This document shows positions 17,664-27,114 of a stretch of DNA of 64,000 nt, piece by piece. Position 1 is the stretch's first letter. Every line of letters starts with the position of its first letter. The position numbers and the translations under genes are program-made. The stretch spans positions 1 to 64,000 of the forward strand of contig QBVC01000018.1 of the NCBI GenBank assembly GCA_003058495.1, read 5' to 3'. The stretch comes from a gamma proteobacterium symbiont of Ctena orbiculata. Its GTDB lineage: Bacteria; Pseudomonadota; Gammaproteobacteria; Chromatiales; Chromatiaceae. Below the pieces are notes generated by a model. That model did not search any database, was not told where the DNA came from, and worked only from the letters and a program-made list of their open reading frames with translations.

Positions 17664-18995
17664 TTACTGTTGGTAAGCTGAAAGTGGGCTTGATGATATC
17701 TTTCTACCCGTTTTATTTAGAATAAATGATAATAGATATATAGGAATCATTATCAGAACAATATCCTGGAAAAATCCAGTGCCTACACCGCCATCAAACA
17801 ATAGTAATGCCATTGAGGGTGCTATCGCCGCCTGCCAGTAAGACTTAGTGACGGATCTGTAACTAGCATCAAATAAAGAGGCAAAAATACCTGAAACGAT
17901 GCTGCCAAAAACTATTCCAAAGATGCCAAAGTTTACATACCAACTACCTATGGTGGTTATGGGCCATCCATTTACCATCTTAGGTTGATAGACTCTTCTA
18001 AACCACCCACCGACGTGATACGTCTCCTTTTCCGGGTATAATTCCCTTGGAACCCATGCCAATAATCCATTGATAAAATCCTTACCCTCACGAAATGGAA
18101 AACGATCACCAGCATCACGAAAAGCAAGAATAAATGCATCAAATTGACTTAAATGAAGTGATGTTGAAATATCCAACCAAAAAGAACGAGTTGATTGAAT
18201 ATCCACGTCTAATGCGTCATAAACAGCTTCTGTACGAAATGTTTTTAGTGCTTGTAATATTGCTGCGGCAATTAAAACCAGAAAAATCACCCTTACTACA
18301 CTGATGCGCTGTATTAAATAGTGCCAACCAATACCTAACGCAAAGGAAAGCATAGCGATGTTATACCTATTGCCCCATAAATAGTTAAATGTCAGATTTA
18401 TAATAAATAAAATCGCTGACAAATAGACCATTCTACGCAATTTTTTATTGGCCGATCGTACTTTTTTTTCGTAATACAGAATACTTAAAATTGAGAATAT
18501 CGCACCTAGAACGGAAATTGTTCTGATAAGGTATGTTCCACGTAATGCCTTTTCTACTTTTACTTGAAATATGAAGTTACCCACAGAACCCGCATTCAGA
18601 ATCAGCGCGGTGGTTAAAACCACTCCCAAAAGAGTTGTGAACAATGCAACAAAAAAAAGTATTTTAGTATTTATTTGCACATTTACTTGAGGTAAAAGCG
18701 GGGTAAAGGGTGTTAGAGGCCTGTAAATCAGTATGTGGGTGATGGAAAAAATGACAATCCAAGCAGTAGCCAAAAGTATACCCATCGCAATCAAATGCCA
18801 ATCATACCCTCCAAAAAATTCATGAGGGAAAGGCTCATCAAGTCCTGCAAAAAATATTACAGGGCGCACAAACACCTGAGAAGCTAAAACGATTAAAACG
18901 GCAACTGCAGTTATATTCTTCCGCTGGACAAACCAACGGAGCATAAACACCAAGATAAATGCACCTACCGTCCATGCAATTATTGCAAATAACAT
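17664..18995 (-). CDS. O-antigen/EPS polymerase-like membrane protein (Wzy type)
   Basis: 443 residues with about ten to eleven hydrophobic helices and a large extracytoplasmic loop (around 280–350, containing GKDFINGLLAWVPRELYP). The motif after this loop, ITTIGSWYVNFGIFGI, resembles the oligosaccharide repeat-unit polymerase family. Such proteins polymerise lipid-linked repeats in the periplasm after flipping. It is adjacent to the flippase and glycosyltransferases, as expected for a Wzx/Wzy pathway. Sequence in this class is poorly conserved, so assignment rests on topology and context. Confidence 0.75.
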   Translation of the reverse strand: MLFAIIAWTVGAFILVFMLRWFVQRKNITAVAVLIVLASQVFVRPVIFFAGLDEPFPHEFFGGYDWHLIAMGILLATAWIVIFSITHILIYRPLTPFTPLLPQVNVQINTKILFFVALFTTLLGVVLTTALILNAGSVGNFIFQVKVEKALRGTYLIRTISVLGAIFSILSILYYEKKVRSANKKLRRMVYLSAILFIINLTFNYLWGNRYNIAMLSFALGIGWHYLIQRISVVRVIFLVLIAAAILQALKTFRTEAVYDALDVDIQSTRSFWLDISTSLHLSQFDAFILAFRDAGDRFPFREGKDFINGLLAWVPRELYPEKETYHVGGWFRRVYQPKMVNGWPITTIGSWYVNFGIFGIVFGSIVSGIFASLFDASYRSVTKSYWQAAIAPSMALLLFDGGVGTGFFQDIVLIMIPIYLLSFILNKTGRKISSSPLSAYQQ

Positions 18996-19372
18996 ATCAA
19001 TTACCGACCTGAAAGATTTTCCACCTAATCATGATATATATAGATACTATTGAGTAACATGTCTATTTTGACAACCGCACGTTAAAACAGATCAAGCAAA
19101 GACGAACTCCTGGCTGTTTGAACTGCAAACAGGTCAGCGGATACGAGTGTTTCGAACATCCTCATGATCGGAAATTCATATCGCATCACCGCAATCTTTG
19201 TGCGGCACCGTCATAAGTGAATAATTGGAACATAGGTGCTGGAGTGCAACTGGTTCTACTTATGCTTGATATTCCTCATTTGAACACTGCAGAAGATGAA
19301 TCGAAAAACGCACAGGCCGGGTTACACCTCACTCTGCCTCCCAATCATCTGATTATTCTCTTAGAATCAACA
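18996..19372. other. 377-bp intergenic region
   Basis: Between the polymerase and flippase genes. It holds one 7-bp hairpin (ctgtttg-aactg-caaacag, 19114–19132) without a T-tract. A plus-strand frame that begins at 19217 runs into the flippase gene and is a shadow. No gene seen. Confidence 0.4.
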
Positions 19373-20635
19373 TCAAACACAGTTGATTCCCTTTTCCTCA
19401 TTTCCAGAACGGCCCTGACTGCCGAACAAGAGCCAGTACAAGAAGCCCGCCTGTCCCAAATATGCAAATGCCATTGCCAGGGCAACACCTTCCAGTTCAC
19501 CATATATGGCACTCGGTATGGTAAACACGAGCATCAGAATCAGCAGCAGCAGGCGGTTTATTGCATGATTGGCAAACTCTCGCTTCGCGATTACGCCTGT
19601 CTGCAGTATATTACTCCAGGTATTTACAATGAAGACAATCATAATCAGGGTGAATAGAACGTTAAGACCCTGATATTGATCCCCAAAAAACAGTACGATC
19701 AAAAAGTCACCAAGGTAAAAGGCGATCGGCAGCATCATGAGTCCAAGCGCGGTAAACATCCCTATAATTCGAAACAGCAGACGCCTGAAGGCCCGATCCT
19801 TGCCTTCAGCCGAGTAACGGGAAAGTGGGGAAGTTATTGAATGGCTGACCGCCATAATGACTGTTGTTCCTGCCTGCAGCGCATAGGCAACCACGGTAAA
19901 GTAACCCAGTGCCGCCAATCCCATGACCGAATCTATAACCAACCTGGGTACACTGGCCGTCAATCTAGCGAGAAAGCCTGCATACCCCAGGGGCAGAGAC
20001 TGCCTTGTTATACCTAATAAAGATTTTAAGGTGACAGCTCGGTCAGCACTCGTTGAAATCCGTTTCGCATATCTGTAGTCGAATAGAAAAGCAACCAATA
20101 ACCAGCTGAAAAGATGGCCTGCAAATGCGATTTCTACTGAATCCATGCCTATCAGTAATCCTGAAAACAACAGCGAACTTATCAGACTCCGTGTTATCTG
20201 TGATCTAGCAACCAAGACCATCTGTTGCTCACGTTGAAATACGCCGTAAAACAGGTCTGAGAATGTTTCAACAGCTTTTGCCGCTCCGAAAATAATCAGA
20301 ATCCAACGGGTTGATTCATCGGAAACGATGAAGAATCCAATTCCAAGTATAAGCAGGTAACCCAATAGAGTAGTCAGAGATCTGAGCACAAGATACTCGG
20401 TGAAAGTGCTTTCCTGCTCTGTATCAGTGGCCTGATTGAATCTTAATCCCAGGTTGAAAAACGCGTATACGGGCATTATTATCGCGCCTGCCAGGGCGAA
20501 CCGGCCTACGTCTACCGGTGACGCAAACCTTGCAAGGATCGACAGAACCACGAATTGACCGACAACATAGGTCACTTGGCCGATCAAACCCCAACCAATC
20601 TGTCTTTTTACTCCAGTTTGACGCTTGTTCCCCAT
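19373..20635 (-). CDS. Polysaccharide flippase (Wzx/MATE-like)
   Basis: About 420 residues with twelve predicted helices. The opening IGWGLIGQVTYVVGQFVVLS and LARFASPVDVGRFALAGAI is typical of Wzx-type polysaccharide transporters, which flip undecaprenyl-linked repeat units across the inner membrane. I used the ATG at 20635; a GTG at 20644 would add three residues. It is the first half of the predicted Wzx/Wzy export route and lies next to sulfotransferase and glycosyltransferase genes on the same strand. Confidence 0.88.
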   Translation of the reverse strand: MGNKRQTGVKRQIGWGLIGQVTYVVGQFVVLSILARFASPVDVGRFALAGAIIMPVYAFFNLGLRFNQATDTEQESTFTEYLVLRSLTTLLGYLLILGIGFFIVSDESTRWILIIFGAAKAVETFSDLFYGVFQREQQMVLVARSQITRSLISSLLFSGLLIGMDSVEIAFAGHLFSWLLVAFLFDYRYAKRISTSADRAVTLKSLLGITRQSLPLGYAGFLARLTASVPRLVIDSVMGLAALGYFTVVAYALQAGTTVIMAVSHSITSPLSRYSAEGKDRAFRRLLFRIIGMFTALGLMMLPIAFYLGDFLIVLFFGDQYQGLNVLFTLIMIVFIVNTWSNILQTGVIAKREFANHAINRLLLLILMLVFTIPSAIYGELEGVALAMAFAYLGQAGFLYWLLFGSQGRSGNEEKGINCV

Positions 20636-20697
20636 CCTATTCACACATGGTTTTCATACTTATATTGCCGATACGGAATATCTCAATGCTATTGCCT

Positions 20698-21567
20698 TTA
20701 TCTGGTCCACTTTTCGGCAAATGTAAACCCCATAGACATGAGTTGCCTATTGCTTTCTTCAAACCTTTCGCGCAATTCGCAGTTGGTCTCTTCCTTCATC
20801 ACAGGATACTTGAATTCCTTACTCGTACCCTCCAGTATCTTGCGACCCACTGCGCTCCGAAACTCTCGCGGAACCAGTTTTTGTACCAGTGATTTGAGCG
20901 GACTTTTCCCTTTCACCATCTTCTGTATGGTACGAAACCGCGGCATGCTCGAAACGTTCCTTTCTCTTTCGGTGAAATCATACTGATTCTCTACACCAAG
21001 AAATAAAGGCAATGCGTTGACGAGGAAATCACTATCATTCAGTTGGTTTTGCTCAAGCACCAGCACACAAGAGCCATCGACTCTGTCAAAGAGATAGGAC
21101 AACTGTTCGGCATACATCCCTACCTTCGTATAGGCATGCCTCCACCATCGTGTTTTACTTGCGTGTGCCTCGTCAATACGCTTGTCTTCAGCCGCAAGCG
21201 CCTCCTCAAAGCTCAGCTCCTCATTGCCGAGGCGAACCTGGTGCCAATAAGCTGAGTAAGCGCGGTGGACCGGGTCGCGTAGCAGGATAATGTAGCGAGT
21301 ATCCTTGTCGGCGAAGTTTAAAACTCGATCCAGCGCTTTTTGCGAAGCAAGATAGAAAGGCGTAGCATCCAGTAGAATGTGTTCGTTACGTTGTGCATAA
21401 AACTCATCGCGATACCATTTTTCACCCTTTTCGTACTTATCGTCGTCACAGAAAAAATAGGTCTCCTTAACAGACGGGAGAAATATATCTGGATGTGTCG
21501 ACAGAAGTGAGGCAAGCGAGGTTGTGCCGCATTTCTGCACCCCTAATATAAATAGATGCTTACTCAT
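20698..21567 (-). CDS. PAPS-dependent sulfotransferase (Sulfotransfer family)
   Basis: 289 residues from the ATG at 21567, giving MSKHLFILGVQKCGTTSLAS. The 5'-phosphosulfate loop is VQKCGTTS (10–17) and the 3'-phosphate loop is IILLRDPVHRAYSAYWHQ, so the PAPS site looks intact. SVKETYFF after the first helix is also typical. The ATG lies inside the last codons of the upstream glycosyltransferase gene (8-bp overlap), which implies coupled translation. It probably sulfates a sugar of the EPS repeat. A longer start at 21615 would intrude into the neighbour and is unlikely. Confidence 0.88.
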   Translation of the reverse strand: MSKHLFILGVQKCGTTSLASLLSTHPDIFLPSVKETYFFCDDDKYEKGEKWYRDEFYAQRNEHILLDATPFYLASQKALDRVLNFADKDTRYIILLRDPVHRAYSAYWHQVRLGNEELSFEEALAAEDKRIDEAHASKTRWWRHAYTKVGMYAEQLSYLFDRVDGSCVLVLEQNQLNDSDFLVNALPLFLGVENQYDFTERERNVSSMPRFRTIQKMVKGKSPLKSLVQKLVPREFRSAVGRKILEGTSKEFKYPVMKEETNCELRERFEESNRQLMSMGFTFAEKWTR

Positions 21568-22840
21568 TAAATTCTGCCACCTCTCTACCCTGTGACGGAC
21601 GACAATCTGAACCACTGACGCGGCCGGTCAATAACTTTGCATACACGTCCAGCAATCTGTTTAAATGTTGTTCAGAACCAGGGGTTTCCTTTTCCATTAG
21701 CCGGATGTTGTTAAAGACCGGATGATTGTTATCTTTCAATTCCTCAATTGCAGATGTCAGGGACTGCACAGTCTGATCTTGAAATATCAGACCATTTACT
21801 TGATGTCTCACGGGTTCTGACCCGGCAGTCCAAGCACCTGCAATGACAGGTATTCCAAGGCTCAACGCTTCGAATGGCACCAGCGGCATACACTCGTACC
21901 ATAAGCTTGAAAATACCAAACACCGTGCTTTTGATATCCATTGCTGAACTTGTTCCGGGGTTTGCCAGCCAGTAATCAGTGCATCCGGATTCTCATTCTC
22001 GATCATGCTCCGGTCAGCACCATCACCAACGAAGACTGCCTTTACACCGGCCTTTTTTGCAGCTTTGGCAAACAACACTCCACCCTTTTCAGGATTCAAC
22101 CTGCCGATAAACAGAAATATGTCATTGTCACTGGCTATAACCTCTGACCGTTCAGAGGTCGGAATAGGATTTGGCACATAGTGCAGATTGGTATCTTTAC
22201 TCAAATAAGACTTAACCGCACGATGCTGTGTTTCTGATATATAGATGATGTCTTTGAGCGAAACCGGCATCCTGCCAAATGTTTTTGTCACTTTCTGCCT
22301 GATTGATCTCCAAGCCTTGTGTGCGGCATGTCGCACGTCACAATTGGTCGAAAGACAATCCAGACCAAGGGCGCGCCTTGTACATATCTCATTTTTCTTA
22401 TAGTCGTAGAATCCACCGTTTGGGCATGCGAGGAAATATTCATGCATGGTATAGATGCTGGGTAATCTTCCATGGGTAAGGATGGGCCCGATGGAAGCAG
22501 ACAGTGCCTTGGCGAATCCGTGGCAATGCAGTACTGTATTATTTGGGTCAAATTGCTCAGTCAGTTCTGATAAGACTCTTGCTGTCTCGCTGTTCCAAAT
22601 ACCCTTAATAGCAGCCCGTACTCTATTTGGATCAGTTAAAATATCATGCTGTTCCAGGCACAGAGTTTTAATCCTTGGGTGATGCAGGGCCTTATCAACC
22701 GGGCCGCATGCAGCGAAATAGACCACATTTATACCATGCTCCGCCAGTAATCTGGCGCTATCTATCGCTACTTTCGCCTGACCTCCGTTAATGTGGGCGA
22801 AATCATAAGCAATGATCACATTTTCGACTTGCATATCCAT
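21560..22840 (-). CDS. GT4-family glycosyltransferase
   Basis: 426 residues with a GT-B fold. The N-terminal domain starts NVIIAYDFAHINGGQAKVAI (Gly-rich acceptor loop). The C-terminal domain has FLFIGRLNPEKGG and the retaining E-x7-E motif in PFEALSLGIPVIAG. Such enzymes add sugars to the undecaprenyl-linked repeat at the cytoplasmic face. A basic region with several Cys (CPNGGFYDYKKNEICTRRAL) is seen in many GT4 members. Translationally coupled to the sulfotransferase downstream. Confidence 0.88.
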   Translation of the reverse strand: MDMQVENVIIAYDFAHINGGQAKVAIDSARLLAEHGINVVYFAACGPVDKALHHPRIKTLCLEQHDILTDPNRVRAAIKGIWNSETARVLSELTEQFDPNNTVLHCHGFAKALSASIGPILTHGRLPSIYTMHEYFLACPNGGFYDYKKNEICTRRALGLDCLSTNCDVRHAAHKAWRSIRQKVTKTFGRMPVSLKDIIYISETQHRAVKSYLSKDTNLHYVPNPIPTSERSEVIASDNDIFLFIGRLNPEKGGVLFAKAAKKAGVKAVFVGDGADRSMIENENPDALITGWQTPEQVQQWISKARCLVFSSLWYECMPLVPFEALSLGIPVIAGAWTAGSEPVRHQVNGLIFQDQTVQSLTSAIEELKDNNHPVFNNIRLMEKETPGSEQHLNRLLDVYAKLLTGRVSGSDCRPSQGREVAEFNE

Positions 22841-22903
22841 GTGTTATCTACAATTCATTATATTTTCGTAACCTTATCTCGCGTCTGGCAAAGCTATGAC
22901 AGA

Positions 22904-23683
22904 CTACGCCCGAATCGTCTCCCAGATCTTGATATCAGGTCGGCAAAGCTCCTCAATCTTCTGCTTGATCTCCGGAGAGATGGCGCTTTTAACCTCAGTT
23001 GAACTTCTGCGAGAGCGATTTTCATGTCCTATTCGCAGATTGACACCCAACTGCCTTTTAATATTGTCTGCAAAAGCGGGGAGGTCATTCAGTCTGCCGA
23101 CAACGTCAAATTTCTTCAGGTTGGATATTGCAGCCTCTATTGCATCGTCTGATGTAAAATCAACGTCTTTAGGAAGACCACAAAAAAATTCTGCATAAGT
23201 TGCGCCCAATTTCTTGGCACGTTCAGTTTCGATGAATTCTTCTATTGGCTCATCTATTCTCGCATGCGCATGCTGTTTTCCGTGGCTCCAAAAATAGTGT
23301 GAGACGAAACGTGACACCGGCTCTCTGAGTATAGTGATGAATTTGTATTTTTCACGAAACATGTTATGCGCCGGCTCGCTGAATCGGACATGCAGTGACA
23401 CACAGCGTACGTCCTCATACAGCAGGTAAAGCAACATCTGCTCTCTAAGATCTAAAACGTCGACCAGCATCTGCTCGCGATCATCACGGCCAGAGAAGGC
23501 CTCAAATGCACGAAAACTTGATTCTGGCGTAACCGTGCCCTGGCTTAACAGGTAACGCCGTCTCAATGCCCTGCCCACCGATGTACCGCCACACTTCGGT
23601 ACATGATGGAACACTACTCTCTGAGGAATAGTAGCGTCCGCCAATTTCTTGTGTAGATCCTTTGCCTTATCGACTATACCCAT
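22904..23683 (-). CDS. Sulfotransferase family 2-like protein
   Basis: 259 residues. VVFHHVPKCGGTSVGRAL (24–40) is the 5'-phosphosulfate loop of the heparan-2-O/chondroitin-type (Sulfotransfer_2) family, and FITILREPVSRFVSHYFW is the 3'-phosphate loop. It differs from the other three sulfotransferases in the cluster, suggesting a different acceptor position. The start is ATG 23683, 10 bp after the preceding sulfotransferase gene, so the two are in one operon. Confidence 0.82.
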   Translation of the reverse strand: MGIVDKAKDLHKKLADATIPQRVVFHHVPKCGGTSVGRALRRRYLLSQGTVTPESSFRAFEAFSGRDDREQMLVDVLDLREQMLLYLLYEDVRCVSLHVRFSEPAHNMFREKYKFITILREPVSRFVSHYFWSHGKQHAHARIDEPIEEFIETERAKKLGATYAEFFCGLPKDVDFTSDDAIEAAISNLKKFDVVGRLNDLPAFADNIKRQLGVNLRIGHENRSRRSSTEVKSAISPEIKQKIEELCRPDIKIWETIRA

Positions 23684-23692
23684 GACATCACC

Positions 23693-24589
23693 TCAAGACC
23701 AACCACGCAGATCCAGATCAAATTCATTTGCCAGTCTTTGATTTGATTCGACAAACTCATTTTTTAGCTCTTCTATAGAATTCTTTTCTTCCCCACTAGG
23801 ACCTTTGGGCTTTGATGTGTTTACTTGTCTGTATATTGATTTGAGCCAGTTGTACATCCGTCCTTTAGGCAGCCTGCTCCTCATCGCTATATTCAATCTT
23901 TGTAAATTATTGCTTTTAGCGGTATATGTTTCATTGTCGCGAGGAAAACCGTATGAATCATAAAATCCAGAATCCAATCCCAACCAACATGCCACATTTT
24001 TCGTGAACTCTTGTTCGTCTCTCTTTAGTTCATCAAAGGTAAGGACCATCATCCTCTCTTCACCCAGTTTCTCTCTCCACAGCAAAAGATAATCTATATA
24101 TTTTGCATATCTAATTGCATTATCCGCCAGCTCATTCCCTTTGTAGTCGGCAGAATTATTTCTCAGGGAGTCCAAGTACTCGAGAAAGGAGATATTTTGC
24201 GGAATCCAATTCCAGTTATTTTTAAAGTATTGATACAATGAATATATTTGTTCTGATGGTTCTCTTAGAATAAAAAGGCACTTGGGTTTTGTGGGTAAAT
24301 CCGGGATATATTTTAAAGCGTTATGGTTGTACATGTACGATGGCGTTGATTCTAAAATGACATTTGGCCTTTCCGAATCGTCTATTACGAAATATTGCTT
24401 ATATCTCTCTAGACCGTGTTCAATATTTGCGTGCTCACGATACATATGGGTGCCTTGGTCCACAAAGTAGTATGTCTCTTTCTCGATTGAGCCGTGAGCC
24501 TGTGGATGATCAGCAATCCAGTTGTGAACAGAACTTGTGCCTGCCTTAGGCGCACCCGCAATAATCAAATTTGGCAATTCCGAATACAT
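23693..24589 (-). CDS. Sulfotransferase (Sulfotransfer_1/3-like)
   Basis: 298 residues. NLIIAGAPKAGTSSVHNWI (7–25) carries the PAPS 5'-loop GAPKAGTSS. Then come IEKETYYF and the 3'-phosphate-binding FILREPSEQIYSLYQYF. Both halves of the PAPS site are present. The gene is AT-rich, begins 4 bp after the GT4 stop at 24594, and is separated by 9 bp from the next sulfotransferase, so it belongs to a tight four-gene run. Confidence 0.87.
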   Translation of the reverse strand: MYSELPNLIIAGAPKAGTSSVHNWIADHPQAHGSIEKETYYFVDQGTHMYREHANIEHGLERYKQYFVIDDSERPNVILESTPSYMYNHNALKYIPDLPTKPKCLFILREPSEQIYSLYQYFKNNWNWIPQNISFLEYLDSLRNNSADYKGNELADNAIRYAKYIDYLLLWREKLGEERMMVLTFDELKRDEQEFTKNVACWLGLDSGFYDSYGFPRDNETYTAKSNNLQRLNIAMRSRLPKGRMYNWLKSIYRQVNTSKPKGPSGEEKNSIEELKNEFVESNQRLANEFDLDLRGWS

Positions 24590-24593
24590 TTAC

Positions 24594-25718
24594 TTACTTG
24601 CCCATACAAAGATTTTCATAAAGGTCTTTGAACTCAGAAATGTATCTTTTGGCAGAAAACCGATTTTTGTAAGTTTCATAGCAGTTGTCGCGCAGGCTAT
24701 CCAGCTTTGATTTTGAGAGTGATATGAGTTTTTCACTTAACATTGACACATTTAGTTGCGTTATATAGCCGGTAACTCCTTCATCTACCAGTCCTGGCAA
24801 ACTGCCTTTATCGCTCACCATAACCGGCGTACCAGCTCTCATGGATTCTGCAACAACCAATCCAAAACCTTCCCATCTGGATGGCACAATCACGATATCC
24901 GCTCTTGAAAAATGTTTTTCTAACTCCGCTGATGACAACCAACCATAAAATGTCACGTTTTCTGTATCTGATATGCTTGTTTTATATTGATGCAATACTG
25001 AGTCGCCAATCACATGTAGGTGTAAATCATTCCTTTTGACGGAAGCTGCTTTAAAAGCGTCTAACAGGATATCCAACCCTTTTTGGCGATCAAAGCGTCC
25101 GACGAATAAGAGATTTAGATTTGGAGGATTATCATCCGTTTTCGCACCTGCCAGTCTTGGCGGCAGCGTTGGCTCACACACTGCATTTTCAATGACTACA
25201 TGATTGCCGTGATAATTGACTGATCGCGCATGATTGATTTCATTGTGTGATATGTTTATTGCTGTATTTGCAAATCCACATAAATATCCTTCGATTATTT
25301 CAATTAGTTTTCTTTTTAATGATCCTTTTTTAATTGACAGCGCACCCCACCCATGAGCACAGTAGATAATCTTGGACTTAAGCCCAATTAAACGTAACAT
25401 CGCCATTATAGGCATTGTAAAACTGCTATGAAAATAGATTAAATCCGGTTCCCATTTTTTTATCGTTGTTCTCGTTGTTTTGAATAAGCTGATTAATCGT
25501 GCAATGCCACGCTTATCTCCACTGTATAATATTTTATGAGAATTTGAATCTAACTGATCTCTATGGATATCCGGTAAAATTACTCTATGCATTAATCCGT
25601 CATCTTTATATTTGTCAATCAAATTAAGATATGTTGCTATTCCTCCTTTTACTGTTTCGCAGACACTTAAAATTTTTATATCACTGCTTTTGTCTGTTTG
25701 CTGATTGCTACTCGCCAT
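24594..25718 (-). CDS. GT4-family glycosyltransferase
   Basis: 374 residues, GT-B fold. KILSVCETVKGGIATYLNLI is the N-terminal glycine loop. LLFVGRFDRQKGLDILLDAF and ESMRAGTPVMVSDKGSLPGL (E-x7-E region) mark a retaining GT4 enzyme. It probably extends the EPS repeat unit at the cytoplasmic membrane. It precedes two sulfotransferase genes with only 4–9 bp gaps. The strongly AT-rich sequence contrasts with the rml genes. Confidence 0.88.
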   Translation of the reverse strand: MASSNQQTDKSSDIKILSVCETVKGGIATYLNLIDKYKDDGLMHRVILPDIHRDQLDSNSHKILYSGDKRGIARLISLFKTTRTTIKKWEPDLIYFHSSFTMPIMAMLRLIGLKSKIIYCAHGWGALSIKKGSLKRKLIEIIEGYLCGFANTAINISHNEINHARSVNYHGNHVVIENAVCEPTLPPRLAGAKTDDNPPNLNLLFVGRFDRQKGLDILLDAFKAASVKRNDLHLHVIGDSVLHQYKTSISDTENVTFYGWLSSAELEKHFSRADIVIVPSRWEGFGLVVAESMRAGTPVMVSDKGSLPGLVDEGVTGYITQLNVSMLSEKLISLSKSKLDSLRDNCYETYKNRFSAKRYISEFKDLYENLCMGK

Positions 25719-25762
25719 AGTCGCTCACCATATCAATGGAATTCTTTGTATCCTTGTTTTTT

Positions 25763-26674
25763 TTATTCTTTAACCAGCAGCATTTCATTCCAGAGATCTG
25801 AATTTATTTCTCTTACTATCCTTATCTCCTCATTTTCAAGGGTATTCTTCCAGTAAGAGTTGGCTTGCGACGAAGTTCGATTGAAATCATGCACTTTTGT
25901 TGGTTTCTCGATAGTCGCTGTATTTTGGGACGTCCTGTGTTTTATTTTCCTCCTTGCTGATTCGGTAATCGGGTGGCCCAACCAAGAGAATAACTTTTCG
26001 TAAGCCTCTATTTCCGACTCTTCGTTCTGTAAATTCAATAAATAGCAGTTATTCCTTTGTTCTTTTGGCATATCAAGTACGTATTGATATACCAGTCGCC
26101 ACAATAGGGCGGCTGATCCAACAACAGATTTGGAAAATTTCTGATACAACTCATCAAATCCCTCTATTTCTCCATACTTTTTGTTGTATCTCGGGTATAT
26201 TTCATCAATTCTTGATACCCAACCCAATCGTTTATAACTTGCTGCATGGGCTTCTGGTGGTCTGATTGTTATAATTGATGAGACATCAGGTAACACGCCT
26301 GCACAAAATATTGCATGTGGATCCTTCCATACCAGTATCTCCTTCTTCAACTGCATTTTTGCCAATCTATAGCTTAATAGTGAACGGGAGCCAACTATTC
26401 TTGCTCTTATTTTCTGTAATGCTGTATGACCTTCTCTGATTTGTGATTTATACCTAATTCTCAGATCAACCAGATCTTTGTGGAACAGCTTTAAATTATC
26501 ATAAGTAAATGATGGTTCTCCGGGCATAGGAAATTCTGTTTTAATTCTAACATCACCTGTTGGTCCCATTGGCTCATAAAGCGTGTAGGCACCATCTAGG
26601 GTACTTATAAGATCACCTACAGGTGTTGTTCCACTTCGTGGCGCACCTGTAACCAAAACTGTTTTTTTACTCAT
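25763..26674 (-). CDS. Sulfotransferase-like protein
   Basis: 303 residues. The N-terminus TVLVTGAPRSGTTPVGDLIS (P-loop 10–18) matches the PAPS 5'-loop of the Sulfotransfer family. VLPDVSSIITIRPPEAHAAS sits where the 3'-phosphate loop belongs, but the usual R-[DE]-P is R-P-P. It is therefore the least certain of the four. It leads the run of GT and sulfotransferase genes. Confidence 0.72.
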   Translation of the reverse strand: MSKKTVLVTGAPRSGTTPVGDLISTLDGAYTLYEPMGPTGDVRIKTEFPMPGEPSFTYDNLKLFHKDLVDLRIRYKSQIREGHTALQKIRARIVGSRSLLSYRLAKMQLKKEILVWKDPHAIFCAGVLPDVSSIITIRPPEAHAASYKRLGWVSRIDEIYPRYNKKYGEIEGFDELYQKFSKSVVGSAALLWRLVYQYVLDMPKEQRNNCYLLNLQNEESEIEAYEKLFSWLGHPITESARRKIKHRTSQNTATIEKPTKVHDFNRTSSQANSYWKNTLENEEIRIVREINSDLWNEMLLVKE

Positions 26675-27114
26675 TTAAAACTCACTTTTGGTGATTATCT
26701 TACTACTAGCATTGATAATTTTGTGCGAACGGCGGTTTACTTTCGCGACATACATCATTCCATGTGCTCTTAAGAAGGCACCTCCAATGCAAAAATTTCA
26801 AACGTCCGATAATCGATGGGATCTTATATTTATTGATAGCCAAGAAGTAATTAATTATTGATCTATGTTGCAATAGGGTTTGTATTAATTGAACTTTCGA
26901 ATGCTGCACAGACAAGGTTGTATACAGTGCAATAGCAATCTTCACACGCTTAGCGATAATTTTTTCAATTTTATGGGCTGAATGCATGTAACTGATCTGG
27001 TCTGTATTTTAAGCAAATAGCCTATGTTTTTTGAAAATTCTATACTTTCAGATTTTTGTCTACACAATTATTTACAGGCCAGTGAGGTAAATACTAACTT
27101 GGATGAAGAATTTA
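26675..27114. other. 440-bp intergenic region
   Basis: Between the sulfotransferase run and the BY-kinase gene. A minus-strand frame of 93 residues (26706–26987) has no recognisable domain and a composition like AT-rich noncoding DNA, so I do not call it. This is the likely promoter region of the GT/sulfotransferase run. Confidence 0.4.

Noticed and set aside
26706-26987. 93-residue minus-strand frame between sulfotransferase and BY-kinase genes
   Set aside because: Composition resembles AT-rich noncoding DNA, no recognisable segment, no good start signal.
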